Shown here one piece after another: positions 10,701-21,990 of a stretch of DNA of 64,000 nucleotides. Source of the DNA: Macrocystis pyrifera (taxonomy: Eukaryota > Sar > Phaeophyceae > Laminariales > Laminariaceae); contig JASSKH010000020.1 in assembly GCA_031763025.1 (NCBI GenBank), positions 10,786,528-10,850,527 of the forward strand, written 5' to 3'. Below the pieces are notes generated by a model, which worked only from the letters and a program-made list of their open reading frames with translations, was not told the DNA's origin and did not search any database. The position numbers and the translations under genes were made by a program. Position 1 is the stretch's first letter; the number at the start of each line of letters is the position of its first letter.

Positions 10701-11858
10701 TTCGCTCACAGCGGCCGAGAGGGCGGAGAAGGATAATGATACGTTTTATAAATTTCGAAACACGTCAGCTGTGAGTTCGACTGATTAAATAGTCGATACT
10801 CATCTTTGCAAGCTGCGTAATACGCCTCGTCTATATTCCATTTTTACCTAATTTTACAATTATTGTGAATGATACATTTAGAACGTCCTTGACTCCTCTC
10901 CATATTCTTCGAGTTCGGGACTGTCAGTTTGAACCAATAAAACATCGTTCAGATTCTGAGTCCACCACTGCTGTTCGCGCGTTCATGCGTGCCACCCTTG
11001 GACCTTTTAGAACGATAGATAACTCAATTTCCAGGAGGAAAGAAAATAGCACGTCCGTGTCTCCTCTCCGCAGCAAATATCCCTCGAGTTCGGGGTCGCC
11101 GCGCTCGTCGGCGGCGCGAGACTCCGAGACGCACGCAAGGGAGAACACCCGTCGGAGGTCGGCTCGCGTGACCGTCGAGGAAAGCGGTCGAAAAAGCAAG
11201 CACGAAAGCAGGGAAGTGAAGGCGTCCGGAGTCCCAGACAAGTTGAAGACAAAATCCGAATTTTAGGGTTCGCTCACAGCGGCCGAGAGGGCGGAGAAGG
11301 ATAATGATACGTTTTATAAATTTTGAAATACGTCAGCTGTGAGTTCGACTGATTAAATAGTCGATACTCATCTTTGCAAGCTGCGTAATACGCCTCGTCT
11401 ATATTCCATTTTTACCTAATTTTACAATTATTGTGAATGATACATTTAGAACGTCCTTGACTCCTCTCCATATTCTTCGAGTTCGGGACTGTCAGTTTGA
11501 ACCAATAAAACATCGTTCAGATTCTGAGTCCACCACTGCTGTTCGCGCGTTCATGCGTGCCACCCTTGGACCTTTTAGAACGATAGATAACTCAATTTCC
11601 AGGAGGAAAGAAAATAGCACGTCCGTGTCTCCTCTCCGCAGCAAATATCCCTCGAGTTCGGGGTCGCCGCGCTCGTCGGCGGCGCGAGACTCCGAGACGC
11701 ACGCAAGGGAGAACACCCGCCGGAGGCCGGCTCGCGCGACCGTCGAGGAAAGCGGTCGAAAAGGCAAGCACGAAGCCAGGAAAGCGAAGGCGTCTGGAAT
11801 CCCAGCCTAAGTCCAAGACGAAATCGGAAGCGAATGCTTCGCTCTCAGGCGTCGGGAA
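10465..11858. repeat. 568-bp tandem array, about 2.4 units
   Basis: The same text recurs at a 568-base offset (for example the frame starting at 10,865 reappears at 11,433), with near identity; a third, related block is at 23,915-24,370. Each unit has long open frames on both strands. The plus frame contains a basic, Ser/Arg-rich segment (SGSPRSSAARDSETHAREN) and the minus frame reads ADERGDPELEGYLLRRGDTD. Neither is a family I recognise, and openness in both directions of recent copies says little about coding. Confidence 0.8.
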
Positions 11859-12834
11859 TCATTGTATATAAATACAACTATAATTACGATTTTTGAGGTC
11901 GTTGTCACTTGCTAGCTCTTGGCAAACAGACCGACTGAAAGACAGCTCTTCGCAAACAGCCCTTCTTCTTTGAAACAGCCGAACAGCCAAACAGCCAAAC
12001 AACCTTTCTTCTTTCTTCTTCGCAAACTGCAACCAATAAACAGCTCTTCGCACAACGCCTGGAAGAGGCGTCTCGCCTTCGACGAACGGCATCTAGATGC
12101 AGCTGTAGGCGGCCAAGCTGCTTGCTGCTGTCGGCGGCGAACCTGCTGGTGCTGCAGCCCCCGCCTCTCCCTTCTCCACGGCCCCTAAGCCCACCTCCCC
12201 CTCGTCGAGAGGCGCATGGTCCTTGCCCTCTGGCAAGAGAGCGGCAACGACAAAGACCGACCTGGTGCCGGCTGTTGTTGTTTGCGACCGGTGCACGGAC
12301 CAGCACTTACTTACTTGCCCAAGAACTCCGCACCTGGTGGCAACAACGTGGCCTTCGCCACCTGCGAGGATCTCATGTGCGATGGTGGCGGGATCATCCT
12401 GTATTGGGCAACCAAGTGCGAGTTATGTGCTCGCCCGATCAAGGAAGGGACTGTCTCGTACTCCCTCGAGACTGCTGACAGTGGTGACTGTCTTGGGTCT
12501 ATTGTTGAATGCTGTCTGTTGCCAGTACGTTTTTTTGGGGTTTTCAATTGCCTTTTTGCCTACAAACCTACCTCAAAGGGTTTATTATTTTTTTGGACTC
12601 ATCCATGCTCGTTCTTTCCCCTTCGTGCGTTGCGTCGGCTCCTCTTACACAGAGCACGCGAACGCGCACATGCACAACTGTTTGCGGGACGTGAACGAAG
12701 GAACGGAGGATTCAGCTGTCGCCGTCACCGCTGCACCGAACGATGTGAGTGCTGCTGCTACTGTGGTGCATTTTCGGTGCACACGATTTCTGTGTGTACA
12801 TGTTTTGGTGACCCTACGTACCCCGTTTGCTCGT

Positions 12835-12838
12835 TTTC

Positions 12839-12877
<39 letters not shown>

Positions 12878-14188
12878 CAGCGCCACGCCATGAGTGCTGC
12901 TGCTGCGCACCTGCTGCTCCTGTGCACTTGCTGCTGCTGTGCACTTGCTGCTGCTGTAGTGCTGCTGCGTTGTTGCCGTGCATCATGCTGGAAGTGTACA
13001 TATTTCGGATCGTCAATAAAATTCCGTAGGTTTCGCGATGGCGGCATACTAGGGTACATCATGCTTTTTTTTTTCCATATTTTCATATCGTTGCTATGCT
13101 GCTGCTGCTGCTGCTGCTGCTGCCAACGCTGCTGCTGCCAACGCTGCGGCGATTCGTTGCAGCTTCTGCTGCTGCTAATGCTGTAGCTGCTTCTGCTGCT
13201 AATGCTGCCGCAATATCCACTGAATGTTCGTACGGTATGTACTCGGATTATTGTTTTTATTGGTCGTTTTTGTACCGAAATGGTTCTTCTGATGCGTGAA
13301 AAATATTTTTGTCGTTTTGCTCCTGCATTTTGCGTACGTACTGCTTTTTCTCGTTTTTGGCTTGATTTTTTTTCCTATCGTTGCTATGCTGCTGCTTGCT
13401 GCTGCTGTGGTGCTGCTGCGTTGTTGCCGTACATCATGCTGCACTTGTGTGTGTGCATATTTCTGTATCGTCACTGAATTTCCGTAGGTTTTGCGACCGC
13501 GGCACACCAGGGTACATAGTTTTCTTCTTCCTTTTTTTCATATCGTTGCTATGTTGCTGCTGGCACGATCCAACGCCGCTCGTGCGCGCTATACTCAAGC
13601 TACACCTCTCGAGCCTCTGTGCTCCCAGCGGTTGTCGTGATGTGTACGGGTAGCAGCATGGTGGCATGGAAGATGCTCGGTGTTTTGATCCTTCGAGATT
13701 TGAGTTGCGTTCTGCGTCGGGATAATGCTCGGTGCGTGTAGGCCAATGAAACAGAGAGCCAAAAGTTACCGTAACTTTCGCTGAAATCCTTACTTCGCTG
13801 AAGTCTTTTTCCGGCCGTTTTTTTTTCAGAAATTTACCTCAAAAATTTACCTCGGGAGAATTTTTAGAGAAGTAAAAGTAAAAAAAAAAAAAAATCGCAA
13901 ACACTCCATTTACAAAAAAAAATTATTTTGGTCGTTTTGCTCCTGCATTTTGCGTACGAACTACTTTTTCTCGTATTTTAGCTTGGTTCTTTTCGTATTG
14001 TTGCTATGCTGCTGCTGCGTTGTTGCCGTACAGCATGCGGGGGTGGGTCTATCTATAGTGAGGTAACAAAAAAACTTTTCGGACGGACTCGGGGTACATA
14101 CTTTTTTTCTTCCTTCTATTCATATCGTTGCTATGCTGCTGCTGCTGCTGCTGCTGCCAACGCTGTGGCGATCCGTTGCTGCTTCTGG

Positions 14189-14243
<55 letters not shown>

Positions 14244-15330
14244 AGTGGTGTCGCAATATTCACTGAATGTTCGTACGTACTCGGATAATTGTGTTTCTTG
14301 GTCGTTTTGTCGTTTTGTGGCGCTGCTGCGTTGTTCCCGTACACACCATGCTGGACATGATTTGTGTGCCTATTACACTTGTGCGTGTGTACATATTTCT
14401 GTATCGTCAACGATTTTTTTTGTGGTGTTGCTGCGTTGTTGTCGTACATCATGCTGGACGTGATTTGTGTGTGCATTACACTCGTGTGTGTGTACATATT
14501 TCTGTGTCGTCAATAATTACCGTACGTTTTGCGATTGCGGCAGACCAGGGTACATAGTTTTTTTCTTCCTTCTTTTCATATCGTAGCTATGCTGCTGCTG
14601 CTGCAGCCAACGTTGCGGCGATCAGTTGCTGCTGCTGCTGCTGCTGCTGATGCTGCTGCTGCTAATGCTAATAATAATGCTGCCGCAATATTCACTGGAT
14701 GTTCGCATGTACTCGGATTATTGTTTTTCTTGATCGTTTTTGTACCTAATGGTCGTTTGGGTACCTGGAAAAAATATTTTGGTCATTTTGCTGCTGCATT
14801 TTGCGTACGTACTGCTTTTTCTCGTTTTGGGCTTCGTTCTTTCCATATCGCTGCTACGCTGTTGTGGTGCTGCTGCTGCGTTGTGCATCATGCTGGTCAT
14901 TTGTGTGTACATATTTTTGTTTAGCCAATGAAATTCCGTAGTTTTTGCGGTCGCGGCATACCAGGGTACATACTTTTGTTTCTTCTTTTTTATCATGTCT
15001 TTGCTATGCCGCTACTGCTGCCAACGCTGCGGCGATCCATTGCTGCTTCTGCTGCTGCTAATGTTGCTAATGCTGCCGCAACCACTGCTCGAAGCCGTTG
15101 CGGCTGCTGCTGCTGCTGCTGCGGCTGATACTGCTAATAATGCTGGCTCAATATCCACTGATTGTTCTTATGTATTCGGATTACTGTTTTTCTTGGTCGT
15201 TTTTGCACCCAAATGGTCGTTTGGGTACGTTTAAAAAAATATTTTGGCCGTTTTCCTGCTGCGTTTTACGCATGTACTTGCTGCTTCTGCTGCTGCTGCT
15301 GCCGTCGTATAGCAAGCGATTACGTACTGC
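12835..15330 (+). repeat. CTG-cored higher-order tandem repeat in the intron of copy 1
   Basis: A block of about 400-460 bases recurs four or more times (landmarks: GGCATAC/CACCAGGGTACAT, then a T-rich run, ATCGTTGCTATG, a (CTG)n core, CCAACGCTG, GCCGCAATATCCACTGA, CATTTTGCGTACGTACTG, and ATCATGCTGGA). Pure CTG runs include about 11 units near 12,840, 8 near 13,097 and 17 near 14,189. Run length and flanks vary between blocks. The stretch 13,560-13,900 is unique to this copy. Confidence 0.85.
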
Positions 15331-15369
15331 TGTTGTGCCGCTGTAGAGCAGTACAAATAATGCACTCTT

Positions 15370-15388
15370 CCCCCCCCCCCCCCCCCCC
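15370..15388 (+). repeat. Poly-C tract (C19)
   Basis: Nineteen consecutive C followed by further C-rich sequence, ending 65 bases before the proposed exon 2 acceptor. It may serve as an unusual pyrimidine tract. Copy 2 has the same feature at 19,582. Confidence 0.9.
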
Positions 15389-15768
15389 TTTCCCCTCCCC
15401 CGCCATTCCCTGCACGCCACTCCCGCCCCGCGCACCCTGTTTACTTCGACCAGGTCGGTGGCAAGTGCTACAACTGCCGCCTGACGGACTCCACCATCAA
15501 AGACGGAGACATCATCATCAAGCACAAGAAGACTCCCTTCCATTTCGCCTGCTCCAGGGCTTCGCGGAATTCCGAAGCAGTACGCCAAGCAGATTGTCTC
15601 CATCCAGGACGAATGAGAGGCAACAAATCGTTCCCACATTTCCCGAAATCACGACTATTTCTCCCTACACATACCCAACGGGTTCAACAGCGGACAGATC
15701 CACATTCTGGGCCTCCCGCCTCGTTACTACAGCAGCCTGGAAGACTATTTACACATCAAAGCCGGCGT

Positions 15769-16100
15769 CCCCGGTGGCTTGGTAGGTGGTCCGCGAGCCT
15801 ATCAAGATCAATTTCGTGAGTTCGAGTCTCACCGAGTGCATGCTCATAGGGACTTTTTCTTGCATAAAATTGATTAGCGGAAAGCGCGAGAGCGTGAGTT
15901 AGCTGTATATTCGATGAAAATCGACGAGCAGTGGGAATGCTGAACCCTATGCGCGATAAAAACTAAAGGCACGTACCGGGGGGAGAAGGGAGGACACCTG
16001 TGACCACGGCTTGTCCAGAAGATCGTCGAGGGTAAAACCTCCTACGAGTGGGCTGGAAAGTAAAAGTGATGATAAAAAAAATATATATATATATATATAT
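15769..16100 (+). mobile_element. tRNA-derived SINE, copy 1
   Basis: The head holds an A-box-like TGGCTTGGTAGG (15,775-15,786) and a B-box-like GAGTTCGAGTCTC (15,819-15,831) within a perfect 5-bp T-arm stem (GTGAG/CTCAC). The body is shared with copy 2 at 19,028, and the tail is A-rich then (AT)n. The acceptor ends do not pair, so it is not a working tRNA. The corresponding site at about 19,985 in the paralogous gene copy is uninterrupted, which proves insertion after duplication. Confidence 0.8.
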
Positions 16101-16486
16101 CATGTCTCATCCAAACTCCTATGCTGGCTAAATCGAAATCGCGGCCACCCAGCAACTATACAACATTTCAATAACCGTTGTCGTTGCCGGCACTGCTGCT
16201 TTCCCCTCTGTCCCGAACCTTCCTTGAAACAACAGCCTGTATGTGGTATATCATCCACATGCCATGCACTACTCCACTCTCTCCCCGCACTGATGAAAGA
16301 TGTTATCCTTATTATTAGACGAATGTCATTCTTACTCTTGCGTCACCCGATCTTACGTTTCACATTACATTCACAAACAAACGCGATTATTACATCCTTC
16401 ACCGTTTCTTACACAAATACTTTTACTTTGGTTGGCTTTGGGTATTGCCCCACTTGCAATATAACTGCAATTGGCGTCATAACATG

Positions 16487-16606
16487 TAGTTTGGTTGGCT
16501 TTGGGCTATTACCCCACTTGCAATATACTGGTAACTGCAATTGGCGTCAAAGCCCAAAGCCAACCAAAACTGCAATTGGCGTCATAGCCCAAAGCCAACC
16601 AAACTA
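16487..16606. mobile_element. MITE with perfect terminal inverted repeats (120 bp)
   Basis: The element begins TAGTTTGGTTGGCTTTGGGC and ends in its exact reverse complement over 23 bases. The ends are TA, as in Tc1/mariner-related MITEs. Partial copies of the same arms lie at 16,431-16,480 and inside 16,545-16,570, and a truncated relative is at 20,313-20,350. No transposase is present. Confidence 0.75.
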
Positions 16607-16614
16607 AATGTATT

Positions 16615-16737
16615 TTATAAATTTTGAAACACGTCAGCTGTGAGTTCGACTGATTAAATAGTTGAGACTCAACTTTGCAAGCTGCGTAATACGCCTCGTC
16701 TATATTCCATTTTTACCTAATTTTACAATTATTGTGA
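16615..16737 (+). repeat. 110-bp dispersed repeat
   Basis: The sequence around GTCAGCTGTGAGTTCGACTG...CTGCGTAATACGCC recurs near 10,745, 11,313 and 23,128 with high identity, and in a more diverged form near 9,818 and 23,229. It often marks the junction between other repeats. Nature unknown. Confidence 0.75.
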
Positions 16738-17762
16738 TAAACCGAGCTATTTGTACAAGAAACGACAGAATACCCACTCTGAAGGAAAGCCTTGTAAATA
16801 CAACTATATTTACGATTTTTGAGGTCGTTGTCACTTGCTAGCTCTTGGCAGACAGACCGACTGATAGACAGCTCTTCGCAAACAGCCCTTCTTCTTTGAA
16901 ACAGCCGAACAGCCAAACAACCTTTCTTCCTTCTTTGAAACAGCTGAACAGCCAAACAACCTATCTTCTTTCTTCTTCCGCAAACTGCTCTTCGCACGGC
17001 GCCTAAAAGAGGCGTCTCGCCTTCGACGAACGGCGTAGATGGGTGCAGCTGTCGGCGGCCAAGCTGCTGCTGTCGGTGGCGAACCTGCTGGTGCTGCAAC
17101 CCCCGTCTCTCCCTTCTCCACGCCCCCTAAGCTCACCTCCCCCTCGTCGAGAGGCGCGTGGTCCTCGCCCTCTGGCAAGAGAGCGGCAACGACAAAGACC
17201 GACCTGGTGCCGGCTGTTGTTTGCGACCAGTGCACGGACCAGCACTTGGTCAAGAACTCCGCGCCTGGTGGCAAAAACGTGGCCTTCGCCACCTGCAAGG
17301 ATCTCACGTGCGTGGTGGCGGGATCATCCTGACAGGGCAACCGACTGCGAGTTCTGTGCTCGCCCGATCAAGGAAGGGGCTGTCTCGTACTCCCTCGAGA
17401 CTGCTGACAGTGGTGAGTGTCTTATGTCTATTGTGCATGCTGGATGTTGCCAGTTCGTTTTTTTGGGGTTTTCAATTGCCTTTTTGCATACAAACTTACG
17501 TCAAAGCGTTTATTTTTTTTTTACTCATCCATGCTCGTTCTTTCCCCTTCGTGCGTTGCGTCGGCTCCTCTTACACACAGTGCACGCGAACGCGCACATG
17601 CACAACTGTTTGCGGGACGTGAACGAAGGAACGGAGGATTCAGCTGTCGCCGCCACCGCTGCACCGAACGACGTGAGTGCTGCTGCTACTGTGGTGCATT
17701 TTCGGTGCATGCACACGATTTCTGTGTGTACATGTTTGGGTGACCCCACATGCTCATTTTGC

Positions 17763-19020
17763 TCGTTTTCGGCTGCCGCTGCTGCTGCTGCTGCTGTCAG
17801 CGCCACGCCATGAGTGCTGCTGGTGCTGTGCACCTGCTTCTCCTGTGCACTCGCTGCTGCTGTAGTGCTGCTGCGTTGTTGCCGTGCTGTGCACCTGCTG
17901 CTCCTGTGCACTTGCTGCTGCTGTATGTAGTGCTGCTGCGTTGTTGCCGTGCATCATGCTGGAAGCGTACATATTTTCGGATCGTCAATTCCGTAGGTTT
18001 TGCGATGGCGGCATACCAGGGTACATGCTTTTTTTCTTCCTTATTTTCATATCGTTGCTATGCTGCTGCTACTGCTGCTGCCAACGCTGCTGCCAACGCT
18101 GCTGCCAACGCTGCGGCGATTCGTTGCAGCTTCTGCTGCTGCTAATGCTGTAGCTGCTTCTGCTGCTGCTGCTGCTAATGTGCTGCCGCAATAGCCACTG
18201 AATGTTCGTATGTACTCGGATTACTGTTTTTCTTGATCGTTTTTGTACCCAAATGGTTCCTTTTGATACGTGAAAAAATATGTTTGTCGTTTTGCTCCTG
18301 CATTTTGCGTACGTACTGCAATTTCTCGTTTTTGGCTTGGTTATTTTCATATATATCGTTGCTAAGCTGCTGCTGTGGTGCTGCTGCGTTGTTGCCGTAC
18401 ATCATGCTGCACTTGTGTGTGTACATATTTCGGTATCGTCAATGAAATTCCGTAGGTTTTGCGATTGCGGCATGCCAGGGTACATACTTTTTTTCTTCCA
18501 TATTTTCATATCGTTGCTATGCCGCTGCTGCCAACGCGGATTATTGTTTTTATTGGCCATTTTTGTACCCAAATAAATGTTTTTTTTTAAACGTAAAAAA
18601 ATATTTTGGTCGTTTTGCTCCTGCATTTTGCGTACGTACTACTTTTCTCGTATTTCGTATTGTTGCTATGCTGCTGCTGCGTTGTTGCCGTACAGCATGC
18701 GGAGGTGGGTCTATAGTGAGGTACCAAAAATACTTTTCGGACGGCCTCGGGGTACATACTTTTTTTCTCCCTTCTTTTCATATCGATGCTATGCTGCTGC
18801 TGCCAACGCTGTGGCGATCCGTTGCTGCTTCTGCTGCTTCTGCTGCTCCTGCTCTGCTTTTAGTGCTGCCGCAATATTCACTGAATGTTTGTATGTACTC
18901 GGATAATTGTGTTTCCTGGTCGTTTCTGTGGCGCTGCTGCGTTGTTGCCGTACATCATGCTGGACATGTGATTTGTGTGTCTATTATTACACTTAAACTT
19001 GTGCGTGTGTACATATTTCT
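17763..19020 (+). repeat. CTG-cored higher-order tandem repeat in the intron of copy 2
   Basis: Same landmarks and block order as in copy 1 but fewer and shorter CTG runs. The intron (17,413-19,681) is about 700 bases shorter. Block starts resembling GGCATACCAGGGTACAT are seen at about 18,010 and 18,469. Confidence 0.85.
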
Positions 19021-19027
19021 GTGTCGT

Positions 19028-19358
19028 CCCCGGTGGCTTGGTAGGTGGTCCGCGTGCCTGTCAAGATCAATTTCGTGGGTTCGAGTCTCACCGAGTGCAT
19101 GCTCGTAGGGGCTGTTTCTTGCATTAAAGAGATTGATCAGCGGAAAGCGCGAGAGCGTGAGTTAGCTACATTCGATGAAAATCGACGAGCAGTGGGAATG
19201 CTGAACCCTATGCGCGACAAAAAATAAAGGCACGTACCGGGGGGGAGAAGGGACGACACCTGTGACCACGGCTTGTCCAGAAGATCGTCGAGGGTAGAAA
19301 CCTCCTACGAGTGGACTGGAAAGTAAAAGTGATGAAAAAAAAAAAAAAACAACAACAA
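19028..19358 (+). mobile_element. tRNA-derived SINE, copy 2, with 4-bp target duplication
   Basis: It has the same tRNA-like head as copy 1 (A-box 19,034-19,045; B-box about 19,078-19,088), a shared body of about 300 bases, an A15 run at 19,335-19,349 and a (CAA)3 end. TCGT precedes (19,024-19,027) and follows (19,359-19,362). The homologous repeat block at about 14,396-14,430 shows the same flanks joined without the element. Mobilisation would require LINE machinery such as that at 49-53 kb, an inference. Confidence 0.85.
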
Positions 19359-19581
19359 TCGTCAATGATTTTTTTTTGTGGTGCTGCTGCGTTGTTGCCG
19401 TACATCATGCTGGACGTGATTTGTGTGTGTACTGTACTACACTTAAGTCTTGTGTGTGTACATATTTCTGTATCGTCAATGAAATTACGTACTTGCTGCT
19501 TCTGCTGCTGCTGCCGTCGTATAGCAAGCGATTACGTACTGCTGTTGTGCCGCTGTAGAGTAGTACAAATAATGAACTCTG

Positions 19582-19602
19582 CCCCCCCCCCCCCCCCCCC
19601 CC
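19582..19602 (+). repeat. Poly-C tract (C21)
   Basis: Counterpart of the C19 tract in copy 1, ahead of the exon 2 acceptor. Confidence 0.9.
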
Positions 19603-20410
19603 GCTTTCCCCCTCCCCCTACCCCCGCCATTCCCTGCACGCCACTCCCGCCCGGCGCACCCTATATGTTAACTTCGACCAGGTCCATGGCAAGTGCTACA
19701 ACTGCCGCCTGACGGACTCCACCATCAAAGACGGAGGCATCATCATCAAGCGCAAAAAGACTCCCTTCCATTCGCCTGCTCCAGGGCTTCGCGGAATTCC
19801 GAAGCAGTACGCCAAGCAGATTGTCGCCATCCAGGACGAACGAAAGGAAACAAATTGTTTCCCACATTTCCCAAAATCACGATTATTTCTCCCTACACAT
19901 ATCCAACGGGTTCAACAGCGAACAGATCCACATTCTGGGCCTCCCGCCTCGTTACTACAGCATCCTGGAAGACTATTCACATATCATGTCTCATCCAAAC
20001 TCCTATGCTGGCTGGCTACATCGAAATTGCGGCCGCCCAGCAACTATACAACATTTCCATAACCGTTGTCGTTGCCGTCACTGCTGCTTTCTCTCCTGTC
20101 CCAAACCTTCCTTTGAACAACAGCCTGTATGTTGTATATCATCCACATGCCAAGCACTACTCCACTCTCTCCCTACACTGATGAAAGATGTTATTCTTAT
20201 TATTCGACGAATGTCATTCTTACTCTTGCGCCACCCGATCTTACGTTTCACATTACATTCATAAATAAACGCGATTATTACATCCTTCACCGTTTCTTAC
20301 ACAAATACATTTAGTTTGGTTGGCTTTGGGCTATGTCGCCAATTAATTGCAGTTATATGTACACGAAACGACGAAATACCCACTCCGAAGGAAAGCCTTG
20401 TAAATTAATA

Positions 20411-21990
20411 TATTTACAAGAGCTTCGCATGGGTGCCTGCCGGCACCCATGCTCCGGATAGGGAAATATACTTCAGTGCCAATTCGTGATTATTTTTTTT
20501 AACAGTATAAATATGTCATTCGATCTTATAAATAGTACGAACATGATGATCTGATCAGGTCAATGCCAAGTGATGCAGGAAAAAGGCAATGCCGAGTTTT
20601 CAGTTCTCAGCTTTGTCTCACTCGCATTTTACTATTGACCAACTTTTTCTTGACTTTCAGGATTTTTTTTTGCGACGTTGTTTCGTTTTTTTTTTTCAGC
20701 GATCTCTGAAGCCGAAAAATCAGAACCGTCTACTATTATGGGGCAAGAAACTATCGATACTATTGATATTTGTCCTGGAGGGGACAGAAGTCAGCTCAGA
20801 TCTGAGAGGTTTACCACATTTCTCAGAACTGAGATTACTTGCATTTTGTGGACCATAGTACTGCTGCCCTTCATCTGCCCAGTTGCCAAGTAGTACCCCA
20901 TACCCACGCCGAGGTATCATACCAACCTATCTACGGCGAGTTGTACCTACTACTGCTAACGGTGCTTGTGCAGGAGAGATGGCCTCTCATTTGCGCATGA
21001 AAGCGATAGCAGCAGTAGCAGCAGCAGCAGCAGCACAACAGCACCATTGCTGCTGCTGCTGTGTGCAGACGCAGCCGCAACATCAGCAACAGCACTACCG
21101 AAGCAGCAGCAGCAGCAGACAACATGTCAGCTTGCAGCATCCGCCCAAATTACTGCGAGTACAGGACGCTGTGATGCGGAGACCGCTCTAGGGTAGTGGT
21201 GAGGGTAGTGGTAAGGGACGCAGGTTGTTCTGGCAGCTGGAAAGCAGTGCTTCGCTTCTTCTGATATAGATCTTATTGATGGCGAGAGCTGAGGAGGTGC
21301 TCTGGTAGAGAAGTGAGAGGTAGGGGGGCGGGACTCGACGCCCAGATATACTCGTCCCACCCCACGCCACAAGCTCTCCTAAATTCCTCTTATCTGATGT
21401 ACGCCTACAGAACTTTCCTATAGCTACCAATCGTTCTTCTGCTAATATAAGAACTTCTCACTTCGTAGTCCTATCTGCGTCAAGGAATATTACTCTCGTC
21501 TAACGGGCTATCCGCCCTAGGGAACATTCCTAAAATAACGATACTCTCGACTAACGGAATATCCGCCGGGTTAATCGATTCTTTGGATTATTCTCGTATT
21601 CGTGAGACTACAAGACTGCAACGTATTATCTATATCTATAGCCCATGAATACTCTACTCATATCACAACGCGTTACGCGTATTTTTACCAACCAGTATAC
21701 GCGCATTATCTACACTGGTATGAAATACTCCATCATGACTACAGGCAGTAATCGCAGCATACATTCCGGGATGCTGCTATTAATGGTAGGAGCAGTATCA
21801 AACACCTGATACCTGATACTTGGTACGTGCTATCGATCGGCAACACAGAACAACCTGACAACCGCAAAATACACTGCTAACATGGGCTGAATTCTCAGTG
21901 TGAACCCCGAGTTCAGGTCAGATACACGTGAAGCACACGCAGCACAATATCCACAGCACCACACGACTCCGATATACTGCCAGTACTCGC
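20411..21990. other. Non-coding stretch with a CAG/CTG microsatellite
   Basis: No gene is recognised. CAG and CTG runs face each other at about 21,010-21,065 (AGCAGCAGCAGCAGCAGC and GCTGCTGCTGCTG), which could fold as a hairpin, and a further CAG run lies at about 21,100-21,118. Confidence 0.5.

Larger units (their letters stand above)
11866..16486 (+). pseudogene. Zinc-finger two-exon gene, copy 1, decayed and SINE-interrupted
   Basis: Exon 1 (about 12,096-12,483) encodes a Ser/Ala-rich lead, then cysteine pairs: CDRC, CEDLMC and CELCARPIKEGTVSY, the last like the start of a PARP-type finger. A donor-like GTGACT follows at 12,484. Exon 2 begins after TTCGACCAG at 15,454 and encodes CYNCRLTDSTIKDGD...FHFAC (C-X2-C-X21-H-X2-C), then in another frame a segment with LPPRYYSSLEDY. 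Frameshifts separate the exon 1 cysteines, and a SINE sits in the 3' part (15,769-16,100). The intron of nearly 3 kb is full of CTG repeats. Copy 2 downstream keeps some frames that this copy lost, and vice versa, so both descend from one intact gene. Function is unknown; resemblance to PARP-type DNA-nick fingers is tentative. Confidence 0.5.
16757..20410 (+). pseudogene. Zinc-finger two-exon gene, copy 2, decayed and SINE-interrupted
   Basis: This is the tandem paralogue of copy 1, starting about 4.93 kb later. Exon 1 starts at an ATG (17,039: MGAAVGGQAAAVGG...) and runs through VVCDQCTDQHLVKN and ATCKDLTC to a premature TGA, caused by lost bases relative to copy 1 just after that cysteine pair. 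The following CEFCARPIKEGAVSY is in another frame. The donor at 17,413 reads GTGAGT, a perfect consensus. Exon 2 begins at 19,682 after TTCGACCAG and encodes CYNCRLTDSTIKDGG, GIPKQYAKQIVAIQDE and, one frame over, LPPRYYSILEDY. Terminal words flank the unit: GAAGGAAAGCCTTGTAAAT occurs at about 16,782 and again at about 20,385, which suggests the duplication boundary. Confidence 0.5.

Noticed and set aside
12645..13186. Frames made of poly-Leu, poly-Cys, poly-Ala or poly-Ser
   Set aside because: They are translations of CTG/CAG runs and not evidence of genes.
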